36,851 bases of DNA from Gloeocapsopsis crepidinum LEGE 06123. Its GTDB lineage: Bacteria > Cyanobacteriota > Cyanobacteriia > Cyanobacteriales > Chroococcidiopsidaceae. Numbering within the stretch: position 1 is the stretch's first letter; each line of letters begins with the position of its first letter. Below, in pieces: positions 16,895-24,479 of the stretch. Where the stretch lies: the NCBI RefSeq assembly GCF_015207655.1, contig NZ_JADEWN010000063.1, positions 1 to 36,851 of the forward strand. Direction: 5' to 3'. The position numbers were made by a program, and so were the translations under genes. The notes under the pieces are model-generated. The model searched no databases and had not been told where the DNA came from. It saw only the letters and a program-made list of their open reading frames with translations.

Positions 16895-17035
16895 CAGGAG
16901 TTACGCACTTGGATGAGTTGAAGTAGACTATAAGAAAGACGGACAGCGGGATAGAAACCGCGCGTCATCAGCGGACAGTTGGACACATCCTACGTGTTGG
17001 AATCATAGTTCTAGGCTTCAACTGCGTAACTCCTG
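16895..17035. mobile_element. 141-bp MITE with 13-bp terminal inverted repeats and 5-bp target duplication
   Basis: The left end CAGGAGTTACGCA (16895-16907) is exactly the reverse complement of the right end (17023-17035). TACAT flanks the element on both sides (16890-16894 and 17036-17040), which is a perfect 5-bp target-site duplication. The interior is too short to encode a transposase. This is the signature of a miniature inverted-repeat element mobilised in trans by a transposase absent from this window; IS630 transposases would duplicate TA instead. Confidence 0.85.
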
Positions 17036-17147
17036 TACATATTCAAGTTTTCAGAACCTTAACATTTATAAAAAAACTTGAACATAATCTGGAACACATA
17101 GCTTCAATTTGGAAGCTAACCCTGTAAATAAGGGAGGTATGACTGTC

Positions 17148-18068
17148 ATGCTATTTAAACTAATACCATTAATAACAGCATTATTATTACCAATCAGCAC
17201 AGTAAATTTATCACAAACTATTACTGCTCAGTTTCCACAAACGACTGCTACAGTCAAAAGAAGTGATAATTTGGAGGAAGACAAGTTTAAATTCGAGCAA
17301 TGTAAATTTATTATAGAAACTCTTGTAGTTATAGGTGGAGTTCTTCTTAGTTTATACACTTATCGAATAACTCAGGGATGGAAGAGAAGGGAATATTTGG
17401 ACAACAAGTTTAAAGAGTTTGAAAATTCCAGAGAAGTTAACAATGTTAGGAAAATGTTAGATAGTGATTCTCATTTTGTAAACTTATTTCCTGACGATCC
17501 TATGCCTCCGAATAGATTTAATTACATTGAAGATGAAGAATGGTCAAATGCTTTGAAAGACTTAGATGCAGCAACTATAAAGGATATTGTTGATGAAATT
17601 GAAAAATTCTATAATAAGGATAGTTATTTGGATCGAGTGAAACAAGAAGTTAAAGGAATACACTATCCTAGACATATGGATAAGGAATTGCGTTCTCTTG
17701 CAATAAGAGATGACTTTAATAGATTTTTAGATTATCTTGAACAGTTTAAATCAATGTTAGACGCGAATACTGTTAATAAAAATGACCTAGAAAAATATCT
17801 TATAAATTGGGCTTTAATTATTGAGAGAGTAGAGCGAAGTTATAAAACTATTCTTTTAAAATATATGATAGGAACACCTACTCAAACAACACCTACTCAA
17901 ATGAGTGTGAAAGAACTTTTTGAAACTTTCTACAGCTTCCGCAAAGATCCTCAGACTGAAACATGGGTTGGAATTGAAGTAAAAGTAAATAAATCACAAG
18001 ATGGGCTTGGCACATGGTTCAAAAAGTGGTGGAAAGCAGAGGAGGTTAGCAAGTGGCTTAAAACGTAG
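17148..18068 (+). CDS. Orphan exported or membrane-anchored protein (306 aa), AT-rich
   Basis: The start ATG at 17148 is chosen because AGGGAGG at 17131-17137 sits 10 nt upstream; in-frame ATGs at 17109 and 17139 are badly placed. N-terminal hydrophobic segment (MLFKLIPLITALLLPISTV), then a second at about 50-70 (IIETLVVIGGVLLSLYTYRI) followed by basic residues. The large remainder is hydrophilic and helical with acidic and Lys-rich stretches (DDPMPPNRFNYIEDEEWSN, DLDAATIKDIVDEIEKFYN). No catalytic motif is recognised. Most of the protein should face the cytosol if the second segment spans the membrane. AT-rich codon use, no HIP1 site and the neighbouring MITE point to acquired DNA. It is convergent with the EamA transporter gene. 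Confidence 0.65.
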   Translation: MLFKLIPLITALLLPISTVNLSQTITAQFPQTTATVKRSDNLEEDKFKFEQCKFIIETLVVIGGVLLSLYTYRITQGWKRREYLDNKFKEFENSREVNNVRKMLDSDSHFVNLFPDDPMPPNRFNYIEDEEWSNALKDLDAATIKDIVDEIEKFYNKDSYLDRVKQEVKGIHYPRHMDKELRSLAIRDDFNRFLDYLEQFKSMLDANTVNKNDLEKYLINWALIIERVERSYKTILLKYMIGTPTQTTPTQMSVKELFETFYSFRKDPQTETWVGIEVKVNKSQDGLGTWFKKWWKAEEVSKWLKT

Positions 18069-18086
18069 TAGACAACTACTGGCTAA

Positions 18087-19004
18087 TTATTTTTGCCTCG
18101 CTCCCACGATCGCACAAGCGACTCCCACTAATAAAATAGCTGCACCTACAATTGTTAAACGCCCTGGTAATTCATCCAGCAGGAAATAAGCCAGAAAACT
18201 AGCGCCAACAGGTTCAAATAAAGCAGCAAGCGTGACAAACGTTGGTGAAAGCCAGCGCATTCCCCAGTTCAGGCTAGTATGCCCGATCATTTGCGAGAAA
18301 AGCGCGATTAGTAGTATGTAACCATAGACGATAGATGGATAGCCTGTATAAGATACACCCAACACTCCTGGCAACGGAAGTAATACTAAAGCTCCTGTAG
18401 TGTAAGCAATTGTAATGTAGCTGCCCAATCCTAATCCTTCTTGTTGGGCTTTACGTCCCAGGAGTAGATACAAACTATACATCCAAGCACCAAAAAGTGC
18501 CAGAAAATTTCCTAGTAGGGAGTTACTCGCAAAAGAATCTACCCCAGAACCTCCTAATGCAATAACAATACCGCCTGCAAGTGCAACACCGACTCCTACA
18601 AGAGTCATATATGATAGCTTTTCACGCAGCCATAACCACGAAAGTAGCGCCACCCAAATTGGTGTACTACTCACTAAAGTCGATGCAGCAGCAATTGAGG
18701 TAAAAGTAAGCGAAGTGATCCACGTTGCAAAGTGTAGCGCTAAGCAAATACCTGCCACTAATGCATAGGATACAGATATACGTCTAGGTGGAGATGAGCG
18801 CAGATGATGCCAAGCTGGTAGTAGTAGTATCGCAGAAATTGTCAAACGCGCTGCGGATAAAACAAGACTAAATCCAACACTGGGAACACCTGGTACTGCT
18901 GCGAATGCTAACCGAACAAAAATTGCCGCCGTTGAAATTCCAAATACTCCGATGATTAAAACTAGCCCGATCTGCCAAGGTTTCGGCGCTTGCCAAATTT
19001 GCAT
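18087..19004 (-). CDS. EamA/DMT-superfamily transporter
   Basis: An integral inner-membrane exporter or permease of the drug/metabolite transporter superfamily. The 305 residues contain about ten hydrophobic helices arranged as two EamA repeats. The first ends around IGVALAGGIVIALGG-like residues and the second around LTIVGAAILLVGVACAIVGA, each closing with the characteristic Gly/Ala-rich helix after a PxxA or PVGA turn (LFEPVGASFLAYFLLDE). Substrate unknown; members export amino acids, sugars or purines. It is convergent with the orphan gene at 17148 with an 18-bp gap. Confidence 0.9.
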   Translation of the reverse strand: MQIWQAPKPWQIGLVLIIGVFGISTAAIFVRLAFAAVPGVPSVGFSLVLSAARLTISAILLLPAWHHLRSSPPRRISVSYALVAGICLALHFATWITSLTFTSIAAASTLVSSTPIWVALLSWLWLREKLSYMTLVGVGVALAGGIVIALGGSGVDSFASNSLLGNFLALFGAWMYSLYLLLGRKAQQEGLGLGSYITIAYTTGALVLLPLPGVLGVSYTGYPSIVYGYILLIALFSQMIGHTSLNWGMRWLSPTFVTLAALFEPVGASFLAYFLLDELPGRLTIVGAAILLVGVACAIVGARQK

Positions 19005-19089
19005 TGTGTTATCTTACATTTTTCTTAAAGCTACTGGTTACAAGTTGCACGATCAAATAATGCTATCAATAGATAGCAATTAGATTCTG

Positions 19090-20112
19090 TTAAACTAACC
19101 AATCACTTACTTGACTCGTCACAAGATGCATTCCTGCCGTAGCAAAGCGTTCAAAAGCTGCTTCAGCCTGTTCGGTGTAATCTACTACATCAGGAATAAC
19201 AACGGGAGAAGTGCAATCTTCTAGTAAATAAATTTTTTGTGCCAGGCTGGAATTAACTGATTTAATTTCTGTTAATAAATCATCAATTGTCCAAGCGACG
19301 CAGTGACTTTTCGCTTGACCTGCAATAATAAGTTTGTCAAATTCTAATAAATACTGAACTAACTCTTTGTTTTTTCGCGCGATCGCTCGACCATCAACAC
19401 TTGTTAATACTTCAGGATGCAGTACTGAATAATTTTCGGTTAACGGATTGTTACCTTTAATTTCAAATCTTGCTTGAGTATTACGGGCAATTGTATGGAA
19501 AAACACGGCTTCTTCTACCGCAGAAACCAAAGCATGACTAATACCACCTAGCATGGCATGGTAAGGCCATACGGTTAAAGGATATTTACCGTGATGTGTT
19601 AGTTGTTTAACATAGTGTAAAGCGTGGTTTTGTAGTGCTTGATAATCTCCGCTACTAATACTCGCCGCGACAGCAGGATTGACTTTCCAGATACCTTGCT
19701 CTACTTCATCAGGTGTAATTAATGTTGCAGGTGCGGGATGAGTGCCAGAGGAGTTAACCCAAAATACAGGGTGGAAAATTTGCATTGCAGTATGAGTATC
19801 CATTGTGGCGGCGATCGCACTAATCACACCTAAATGGCGATAGATAAATTCACACAAACGTGCATTATCTTCTACCGCGCCTGTACCGGATCTACCACCA
19901 ACAAATAATTCAAATCCAGGAATGCAAAAGGTATTCTGGACATCAATCAAAAGCAACCCAATGCGAATTTTATCTTTGCTGGCTGGTGTAATGTTGTACT
20001 CCTGTGCCCATGATGCTGCTTCTTGCGCACGTTGTTCGTAAGGAACACGCCATATTTCATTAACTTTACTGGGAGCAAAAAAAGTAGGCGTTGGTAATTG
20101 ATGAATATTCAT
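19090..20112 (-). CDS. Isochorismatase-family cysteine hydrolase (nicotinamidase-like, 340 aa)
   Basis: Hydrolase of the nicotinamidase/isochorismatase fold. Visible residues: catalytic Asp57 in GLLLIDVQNTF, a probable metal-site triad in TMDTHTAMQIFHPVF (Asp105, His107, His114), and the nucleophile Cys271 in IIAGQAKSHCVAWTI. The preceding loop, WPYHAMLGGISHALV, occupies the usual WPxHC position. The protein is longer than typical 200-residue family members because of an N-terminal 50-residue extension and an insert between the metal site and the Cys strand. This long form occurs in cyanobacteria. It could deamidate nicotinamide or another amide; the substrate is not determinable here. Monocistronic. 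Confidence 0.85.
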   Translation of the reverse strand: MNIHQLPTPTFFAPSKVNEIWRVPYEQRAQEAASWAQEYNITPASKDKIRIGLLLIDVQNTFCIPGFELFVGGRSGTGAVEDNARLCEFIYRHLGVISAIAATMDTHTAMQIFHPVFWVNSSGTHPAPATLITPDEVEQGIWKVNPAVAASISSGDYQALQNHALHYVKQLTHHGKYPLTVWPYHAMLGGISHALVSAVEEAVFFHTIARNTQARFEIKGNNPLTENYSVLHPEVLTSVDGRAIARKNKELVQYLLEFDKLIIAGQAKSHCVAWTIDDLLTEIKSVNSSLAQKIYLLEDCTSPVVIPDVVDYTEQAEAAFERFATAGMHLVTSQVSDWLV

Positions 20113-20440
20113 AGATATGAGTTTTTATTCTCATTATGATCAACTCCATCAGTTCTTGTGTGCTGTTAATCTTGACTCAATTACCAGCATTGTTGAACTA
20201 AGCTCATCCACCTGCAAAAATTAGGACACTCTAGAAGCTCAGAACCAATTTTCATTCTCATCTCTGACCTCTGAACCGTAGGTCTGAGAAAAGCGCGTCC
20301 CCTGAACCCTGATCTCTACGATATAAGTTGTATGTTAAGCTGGTAAGCGAGAAGTAAATTCGGCAGTAGTTGTTTGTTCTTAATTCACAAGCGCCTCTCC
20401 GGATCGAACTCTCTACAAAAGTCGATGCAGGAGAGATTCA
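20113..20440 (+). promoter_or_regulatory. Upstream region and leader of the rbp gene, with possible ribosome-site occlusion
   Basis: No gene in this 328-bp stretch. The leader ends with the strong ribosome site GGAGAG at 20430-20435, 5 nt before the rbp ATG. A perfectly complementary CTCTCC lies at 20395-20400, and a second partly complementary CTCTCT at about 20410. Pairing would bury the ribosome site. Related cyanobacterial RRM genes are cold-inducible through their 5' leaders, so a temperature-sensitive structure is plausible but unproven. Confidence 0.4.
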
Positions 20441-20746
20441 ATGTCAATTTACGTGGGTAACTTGTCCTTTGAAGTTACACAAGACGATCTCAGCAGTATC
20501 TTTGCTGAATATGGTACTGTGAAGCGCGTACAATTACCAACAGATCGTGAAACTGGTCTTCCTCGAGGCTTCGGATTTGTAGAAATGGAAAGTGAAGCTG
20601 CCGAAACTAGCGCAATCGAGGCTCTCGACGGTGCAGAATGGATGGGAAGAACAATGAAAGTCAACAAAGCTAAACCACGTGAAGACAGACGTTCAGGTGG
20701 TGGAAACTGGGGTGACAGAAACCAGAATTACTCAAAACGCTACTAA
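20441..20746 (+). CDS. Cyanobacterial RRM RNA-binding protein (Rbp)
   Basis: A single RNA-recognition motif of 101 aa. RNP2 is IYVGNLSF at 3-10 and RNP1 is RGFGFVEM at about 42-49, with the usual aromatic residues that stack on RNA bases. The C-terminus is short and Gly/Arg/Asn-rich (RRSGGGNWGDRNQNYSKRY), like the glycine-rich tails of cold-induced Rbp proteins. Cytosolic. The family is known to respond to cold and to affect mRNA levels or localisation in cyanobacteria. The strong Shine-Dalgarno site AGGAGAG sits just upstream. rpsU follows 410 bp downstream, a linkage known for rbp genes in Anabaena. Confidence 0.95.
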   Translation: MSIYVGNLSFEVTQDDLSSIFAEYGTVKRVQLPTDRETGLPRGFGFVEMESEAAETSAIEALDGAEWMGRTMKVNKAKPREDRRSGGGNWGDRNQNYSKRY

Positions 20747-20811
20747 GCATAACTAAATATTCTTGATACTCTTGCAGAAGTTAACTTAAGTAACTGAGTT
20801 AAATACGCTGA

Positions 20812-20865
20812 TATCAGTATTAATGCCAAGGAGCGTATTCGCAACTCTTGCGAATGCCACTGATA
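20812..20865 (+). promoter_or_regulatory. Compound hairpin between rbp and rpsU
   Basis: An inner stem ATTCGCA-ACTCT-TGCGAAT (20837-20855) is nested inside an outer pair TATCAGT (20812-20818) and ACTGATA (20859-20865). It lies about 70 bp after the rbp stop. With no U-run after it, this may be a 3'-UTR structure or a processed dispersed repeat. The remaining 410-bp gap (20747-21156) shows a further GGCT-CTCT-AGCC mini-hairpin followed by CTTTT near 20936, which could end rbp transcription. No gene is visible there. Confidence 0.4.
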
Positions 20866-21156
20866 CAAGATATCGTTGAAAGTTCAAAAATTGAATGTCC
20901 CCTGAAAAGTAAAGATAACAGAGCAAGGCTCTCTAGCCCTTTTGCTACCTTTCTATTTGTTATTATTAGACACTATCCTTTTCAGAAATTATACCCAATT
21001 GAATTCAGTTAATTAACTATAGCTAAAGTTCTTTCATATTTTGTTATTCGTCACTGAGAACCTATTTATAAGACTTAAATACCACTGACGTCATAACTGA
21101 TTTTTTTGAATTGAGATTGTAATAAATGCTATGCATTGTAGTTAAGAGGAAATAGA

Positions 21157-21345
21157 ATGACCCAAGTTGTAGTCGGTGAAAATGAAAATTTTGAGTCAGC
21201 ACTAAGGAGATTTAAACGTCAAGTCTCTAAAGCAGGGATTTTACCAGATATCAAGAGTAAACGTCACTTTGAAACTCCCATTGAAAAGCGGAAGCGCAAA
21301 GAAGTGGCTAGAAGACGTAAGCGCCGTTTTCGCGGTAGAAGTTAA
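21157..21345 (+). CDS. rpsU: 30S ribosomal protein S21
   Basis: A small, very basic ribosomal protein of 62 aa that helps mRNA and anti-Shine-Dalgarno pairing on the 30S platform. [20 protein letters not shown] followed by [19 protein letters not shown] and the Arg/Lys-rich tail KRRFRGRS are diagnostic. AAGAGGAAATAGA precedes the ATG as a ribosome site. Strong terminator directly after the stop. It is paired with the upstream rbp gene. Confidence 0.97.
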   Translation: MTQVVVGENENFESALRRFKRQVSKAGILPDIKSKRHFETPIEKRKRKEVARRRKRRFRGRS

Positions 21346-21350
21346 TTGAT

Positions 21351-21383
21351 AATAAGCAGACTAGGCACACATGTCTGCTTATT
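21351..21383 (+). terminator. Rho-independent-type terminator after rpsU
   Basis: Perfect 11-bp arms AATAAGCAGAC (21351-21361) and GTCTGCTTATT (21373-21383) with an 11-nt loop, beginning 5 bp past the rpsU stop and followed by TATAGAT. The stem is strong, but the T-tract is short and mixed. Confidence 0.75.
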
Positions 21384-21607
21384 TATAGATAGATTAAACT
21401 CAGTATTTAATCATATTTAATCTAGCTGTTTAATCAAGTAAATTCTTAGCAATCTGTTAAACAAAACCTACAACTTTAATAAGAGATCAGCACCTTAATT
21501 TATTCTCTGACCAAAATAACAACTGGGGTGTAGATATGTAAATTGGGTAGTAGGCACTTTGGCGAAAATAACTCAAGCTATGCCACTACAGATTGAGATT
21601 TCTAAGA

Positions 21608-22531
21608 CTAATCTGATGAACTCGATGATGACGTAGAAAATTGTTTAGCAGCATCGAGCAAATATTCTAAGTAAGTACGCGCTACAACCGAGAGTTGCTT
21701 ACCGTTGGGATAGACAACGTACCAGTTACGATGAATGGGAAAATGTTCTACATCCAATACCTTCAATTCACTGTTTGCTCCGTCTGGGGTCAAGGTATGA
21801 CGAGATAAGACAGAAAGTCCCAAACCACCGGCGATCGCTTGTTTAATTGCTTCGTTACTGCCCAGTTCTAACTTGACTTTCACTGTAGTTTCATGTGTAG
21901 CAAAGAGTTGTTGAACTGCTTTACGCGTTCCTGAACCTGGTTCGCGCATAATAAAAGGCTCTTCAGCAAGCCGTGAGAGCGAAATATTTTTTTCATGAGC
22001 TAAAGGATGATTTACCGGTGCTAAAACGACAAGAGGATTGTCCAAAAACGGTTGAAACACGACATCTAAATGTTCTGGAACCTGGCTCATGACATATAAA
22101 TCATCCAAGTTATCTGTTAATCGTTCGAGAATGCCGGAGTGATTAGTGACTTGTAACGCAATATCAATGCCAGGATAGCGCTGGCAAAATGGTCCTAATA
22201 GACGAGGTACAAAGTACTTAGCAGTTGTAATAACGGCTAGGCGTAATTGTCCTTGCTTTAAGCCCTTGAGATCAGCCACCGTCATTTCTAGCTGCGCTAA
22301 TTCCTCAAATATGGCTCGACAAGTCGTAAATAATTCTTTGCCGGCTTCTGTCAAGTAAAGACGTTTACCGACTTGCTCAAACAGTGGTAAACCTACTGCT
22401 TTTGTCAGTTGTTTAACCTGCATCGAGACAGTAGGTTGAGTCAGAAATAATTCTTCAGCTGCCCGTGTAAAGCTACCATGTCGTGCAGCGGCTTCAAATA
22501 CCTTTAACTGATGAAGCGTTGCTTGCTTCAA
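21608..22531 (-). CDS. cmpR: LysR-type regulator of the CmpR/NdhR (CcmR) group
   Basis: N-terminal winged HTH (TLHQLKVFEAAARHGSFTRA, AEELFLTQPTVSMQVKQLTK) and a C-terminal effector domain with LRLAVITTAKYFVPRLLGPF and GSNEAIKQAIAGGLGLSVLS. The KQATLHQLKVFE start is the hallmark of the CmpR/NdhR branch that controls carbon-uptake genes using photorespiratory or C:N metabolites. TTG at 22531 (K2 Q3 A4) is chosen because GGAGAGG lies about 8 nt upstream and it gives the family N-terminus; a TTG at 22555 adds 8 residues. The tail is poly-Ser. Its position beside the ccm/ndh4 genes strengthens the assignment, but CmpR and NdhR cannot be told apart with certainty. Confidence 0.85.
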   Translation of the reverse strand: MKQATLHQLKVFEAAARHGSFTRAAEELFLTQPTVSMQVKQLTKAVGLPLFEQVGKRLYLTEAGKELFTTCRAIFEELAQLEMTVADLKGLKQGQLRLAVITTAKYFVPRLLGPFCQRYPGIDIALQVTNHSGILERLTDNLDDLYVMSQVPEHLDVVFQPFLDNPLVVLAPVNHPLAHEKNISLSRLAEEPFIMREPGSGTRKAVQQLFATHETTVKVKLELGSNEAIKQAIAGGLGLSVLSRHTLTPDGANSELKVLDVEHFPIHRNWYVVYPNGKQLSVVARTYLEYLLDAAKQFSTSSSSSSD

Positions 22532-22555
22532 GGTTCCCTCTCCTTCAAAGTTCAA

Positions 22556-22906
22556 GGAGGATCTATAGATTGCATTCTATTCTTACTATTAGAAATAATG
22601 GCTTTTCTTTATAAGAATTTGCGGTTATTATCGAAACAACAACAAGAGCGTAAGATCCCTTCTGTCAGAGCGTTGCACATTTAAATAGTTTGCTATGCGA
22701 GCCATAACTACTTTCCCATCTGCGCTTGTGGTTTTTGACCACACTCAAAGATGCTACTCTCATCATACTATCAGTGTGCAGCGCTTTTCTTATTTTGGCA
22801 TCCAGGGTACCAATCAAATCCGATACAAGGCTGTTACTTCGGTTTGACTCCACCAACAAGCAAACATTATAGAAAAGGAGACTGTACTATAGACGTTATA
22901 AAAAAT
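22556..22906. promoter_or_regulatory. Region between the LysR gene and ccmO
   Basis: 351 bp with no credible gene. Both neighbours are on the minus strand, so the ccm operon end and the regulator promoter lie here. The 3' side of ccmO holds a short hairpin TGTGGT-TTTTG-ACCACA near 22726-22742. Just upstream of the regulator is TTCTT-TAT-AAGAA at about 22604-22616, a small palindrome of the type LysR proteins use for self-control. No T-tract terminator is evident. Confidence 0.35.
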
Positions 22907-23704
22907 TTACTCCTCTTGATCAATTTCAACTTGATTAATTTCTACCGGAATAGTTGCCAAATCTGGTAGTTTAATTAACTCAGCTTCGGGTGTCTTATCT
23001 TTAATTGCTACTGGTAGTTTCAAGGGCTTAGGTTGCTCTTCAAGCAAGCAGCTTGCTAAAGGTAAGTTTTGCTCTAAATCATCCAAAGGTCTAGGGATGA
23101 CTGTCACTGCGTTTAACGAGTTGGCGTCAATGCGTAAAGCTTCCTGCATTCCTGCTTCTACTGCTACCACAACATCAGCAACTGCCCCGCGAATGATTGC
23201 GGTACATAGTCCCGCGCCAATCTTTTCGTAAGACATTAGTTTCACATCAGCAGCTTTGAGCATGGCATCAGCTGCCCCAACCATGACTGGAAAGCCACGT
23301 GTTTCCAATAAGCCTATTGCTTGACTACTAACGCGAATGTCGCGCTCAAACTGAGCTAGATCAGACAAGCGATTACCAATCGGAAAAACAACGTCCAAAT
23401 TGGGTAAAGGTCGTGGTATGACCAACGTTGAAACAAGCTGACCAAATTCTGCTGCTGTCTGTGCGCCTGCTTCCACCGCCAAGCGAATGCTAGCAACTTT
23501 ACCACGTACGATCGCAGTACAGTGACCACTGCCAATCTTCTCAAATCCTACTAAAGTCACTTCAGAGGACTTCAGCATGGCATCAGCAGTTTGGATAATT
23601 GCCGGAAAGCTTAAAGTTGAAACTAAACCCAAGGCACTTTCCCTCAGATCGTCTTTTCTACTGAACTGCTCCCTGGGAGCGTATCCTTGGTTCGGTGTCT
23701 CCAT
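22907..23704 (-). CDS. ccmO: Carboxysome shell protein CcmO (tandem BMC domains)
   Basis: A beta-carboxysome shell component of 265 aa with two bacterial-microcompartment folds, roughly 24-108 and 128-212. The pore-loop motifs KIGSG (56-60) and KIGAG (161-165), each in an FEKIGSGH- or YEKIGAGL-type setting, show the duplication. VIPRPLPNL and VIPRPLDDL close each repeat. The tail of about 55 residues is charged and Pro-rich (EEQPKPLKLPVAIKDKTPEA). CcmO forms trimeric pseudo-hexamers in the shell and is needed for carboxysome closure. GGAGG lies 6 nt upstream of ATG. It is the last gene of the ccm operon, about 35 bp after ccmN. Confidence 0.95.
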   Translation of the reverse strand: METPNQGYAPREQFSRKDDLRESALGLVSTLSFPAIIQTADAMLKSSEVTLVGFEKIGSGHCTAIVRGKVASIRLAVEAGAQTAAEFGQLVSTLVIPRPLPNLDVVFPIGNRLSDLAQFERDIRVSSQAIGLLETRGFPVMVGAADAMLKAADVKLMSYEKIGAGLCTAIIRGAVADVVVAVEAGMQEALRIDANSLNAVTVIPRPLDDLEQNLPLASCLLEEQPKPLKLPVAIKDKTPEAELIKLPDLATIPVEINQVEIDQEE

Positions 23705-23739
23705 CTTAGACCTCCATGTGAACAGACCAGAATATAGAA

Positions 23740-24381
23740 TTAAGGCTGATCAGAAGGAGACTGACCATCTTGTAGAGGGCGGTTCAAGGCTTGGCGGTAA
23801 GGAAACATTGTTGACAGCATACGATTTAATTGTGCTTGTCCATAGACTTTTTGACCTGTAGGTTGCTGCAAAGGTGTTGTCTCACTAGGTTCAGGTTCAG
23901 GAGGTTCTGGCGTTGACGGCGGCGAATTATTCATCAAAGGAGAATTATCACCATTTGTTTCTTCAAGAGAAAGGGAGGCGGTTTCATTGATTGTATCAAT
24001 GCCCGCCACAGATGTGTGTGCCACAACTACACGACTTTTGTCTCCAATCAGCGAACCTGGTAAGACAACTTGTTGTGGTTCGATAGAAGAACTAAGGATA
24101 GTAGCTGTGGAACCAATACATGCATTTGCCCCAATTTTTCCTTTGCCTAGTATTAAAACGCCAGAGCCTAAATTTGCTCCTGTCTCTATTTCTAATATGC
24201 CTTCATAAGCGTGAAGAATTGAACCCATACCAATACAAACCCCAGCACCAATAATAATCTGGCAATTGGGACTTGCTTGCAAGAGCACTCCTGGTGCGAT
24301 CGCCGCACTCGGATCAATGGTTACTTCGCCACTGATGTAGGTATCATCATAATTAGGCGGACGCAGTGGCGGCACATACAT
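23740..24381 (-). CDS. ccmN: Carboxysome assembly protein CcmN
   Basis: Adapter that links the CcmM-Rubisco core to the CcmK shell. The first two-thirds is a left-handed beta-helix with hexapeptide-type repeats (VTIDPSAAIAPGVLL, IGAGVCIGMGSILHA, GANLGSGVLILGKGKIGANA). A Pro/Glu/Ser-rich linker follows, then the C-terminal encapsulation helix YGQAQLNRMLSTMFPYRQAL, which should bind CcmK2. I start at ATG 24381 (MYVPPLRPPNYDD) because CcmN proteins begin with a short PPL-type N-terminus. An upstream ATG at 24417 adds 12 residues and neither has a strong ribosome site. It follows ccmM by about 98 bp. Confidence 0.9.
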   Translation of the reverse strand: MYVPPLRPPNYDDTYISGEVTIDPSAAIAPGVLLQASPNCQIIIGAGVCIGMGSILHAYEGILEIETGANLGSGVLILGKGKIGANACIGSTATILSSSIEPQQVVLPGSLIGDKSRVVVAHTSVAGIDTINETASLSLEETNGDNSPLMNNSPPSTPEPPEPEPSETTPLQQPTGQKVYGQAQLNRMLSTMFPYRQALNRPLQDGQSPSDQP

Positions 24382-24479
24382 TGGAATTGGAACCTCGATC
24401 GCCGGATAAAATGTCACTAAGCTGGTTCAAGCTACCCACAAGTCTAGCGGAATTGTCATTGTTGTAGCTGACAGTTAGT

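Larger units (their letters stand above)
16381..17147. other. Long AT-rich intergenic region holding a repeat and a MITE
   Basis: No gene is visible in these roughly 770 bases. They hold a short stretch related to the GAACAAAATTCAA repeats (about 16480-16530), the family B hairpin at 16561-16620 and the MITE at 16895-17035. The rest is AT-rich and lacks HIP1 sites, unlike the flanking housekeeping genes. Confidence 0.6.

Noticed and set aside
22665-22859. Minus-strand 64-aa ORF between the LysR gene and ccmO
   Set aside because: No recognisable domain, no good ribosome site, and it sits in an operon-end region. Most likely chance.
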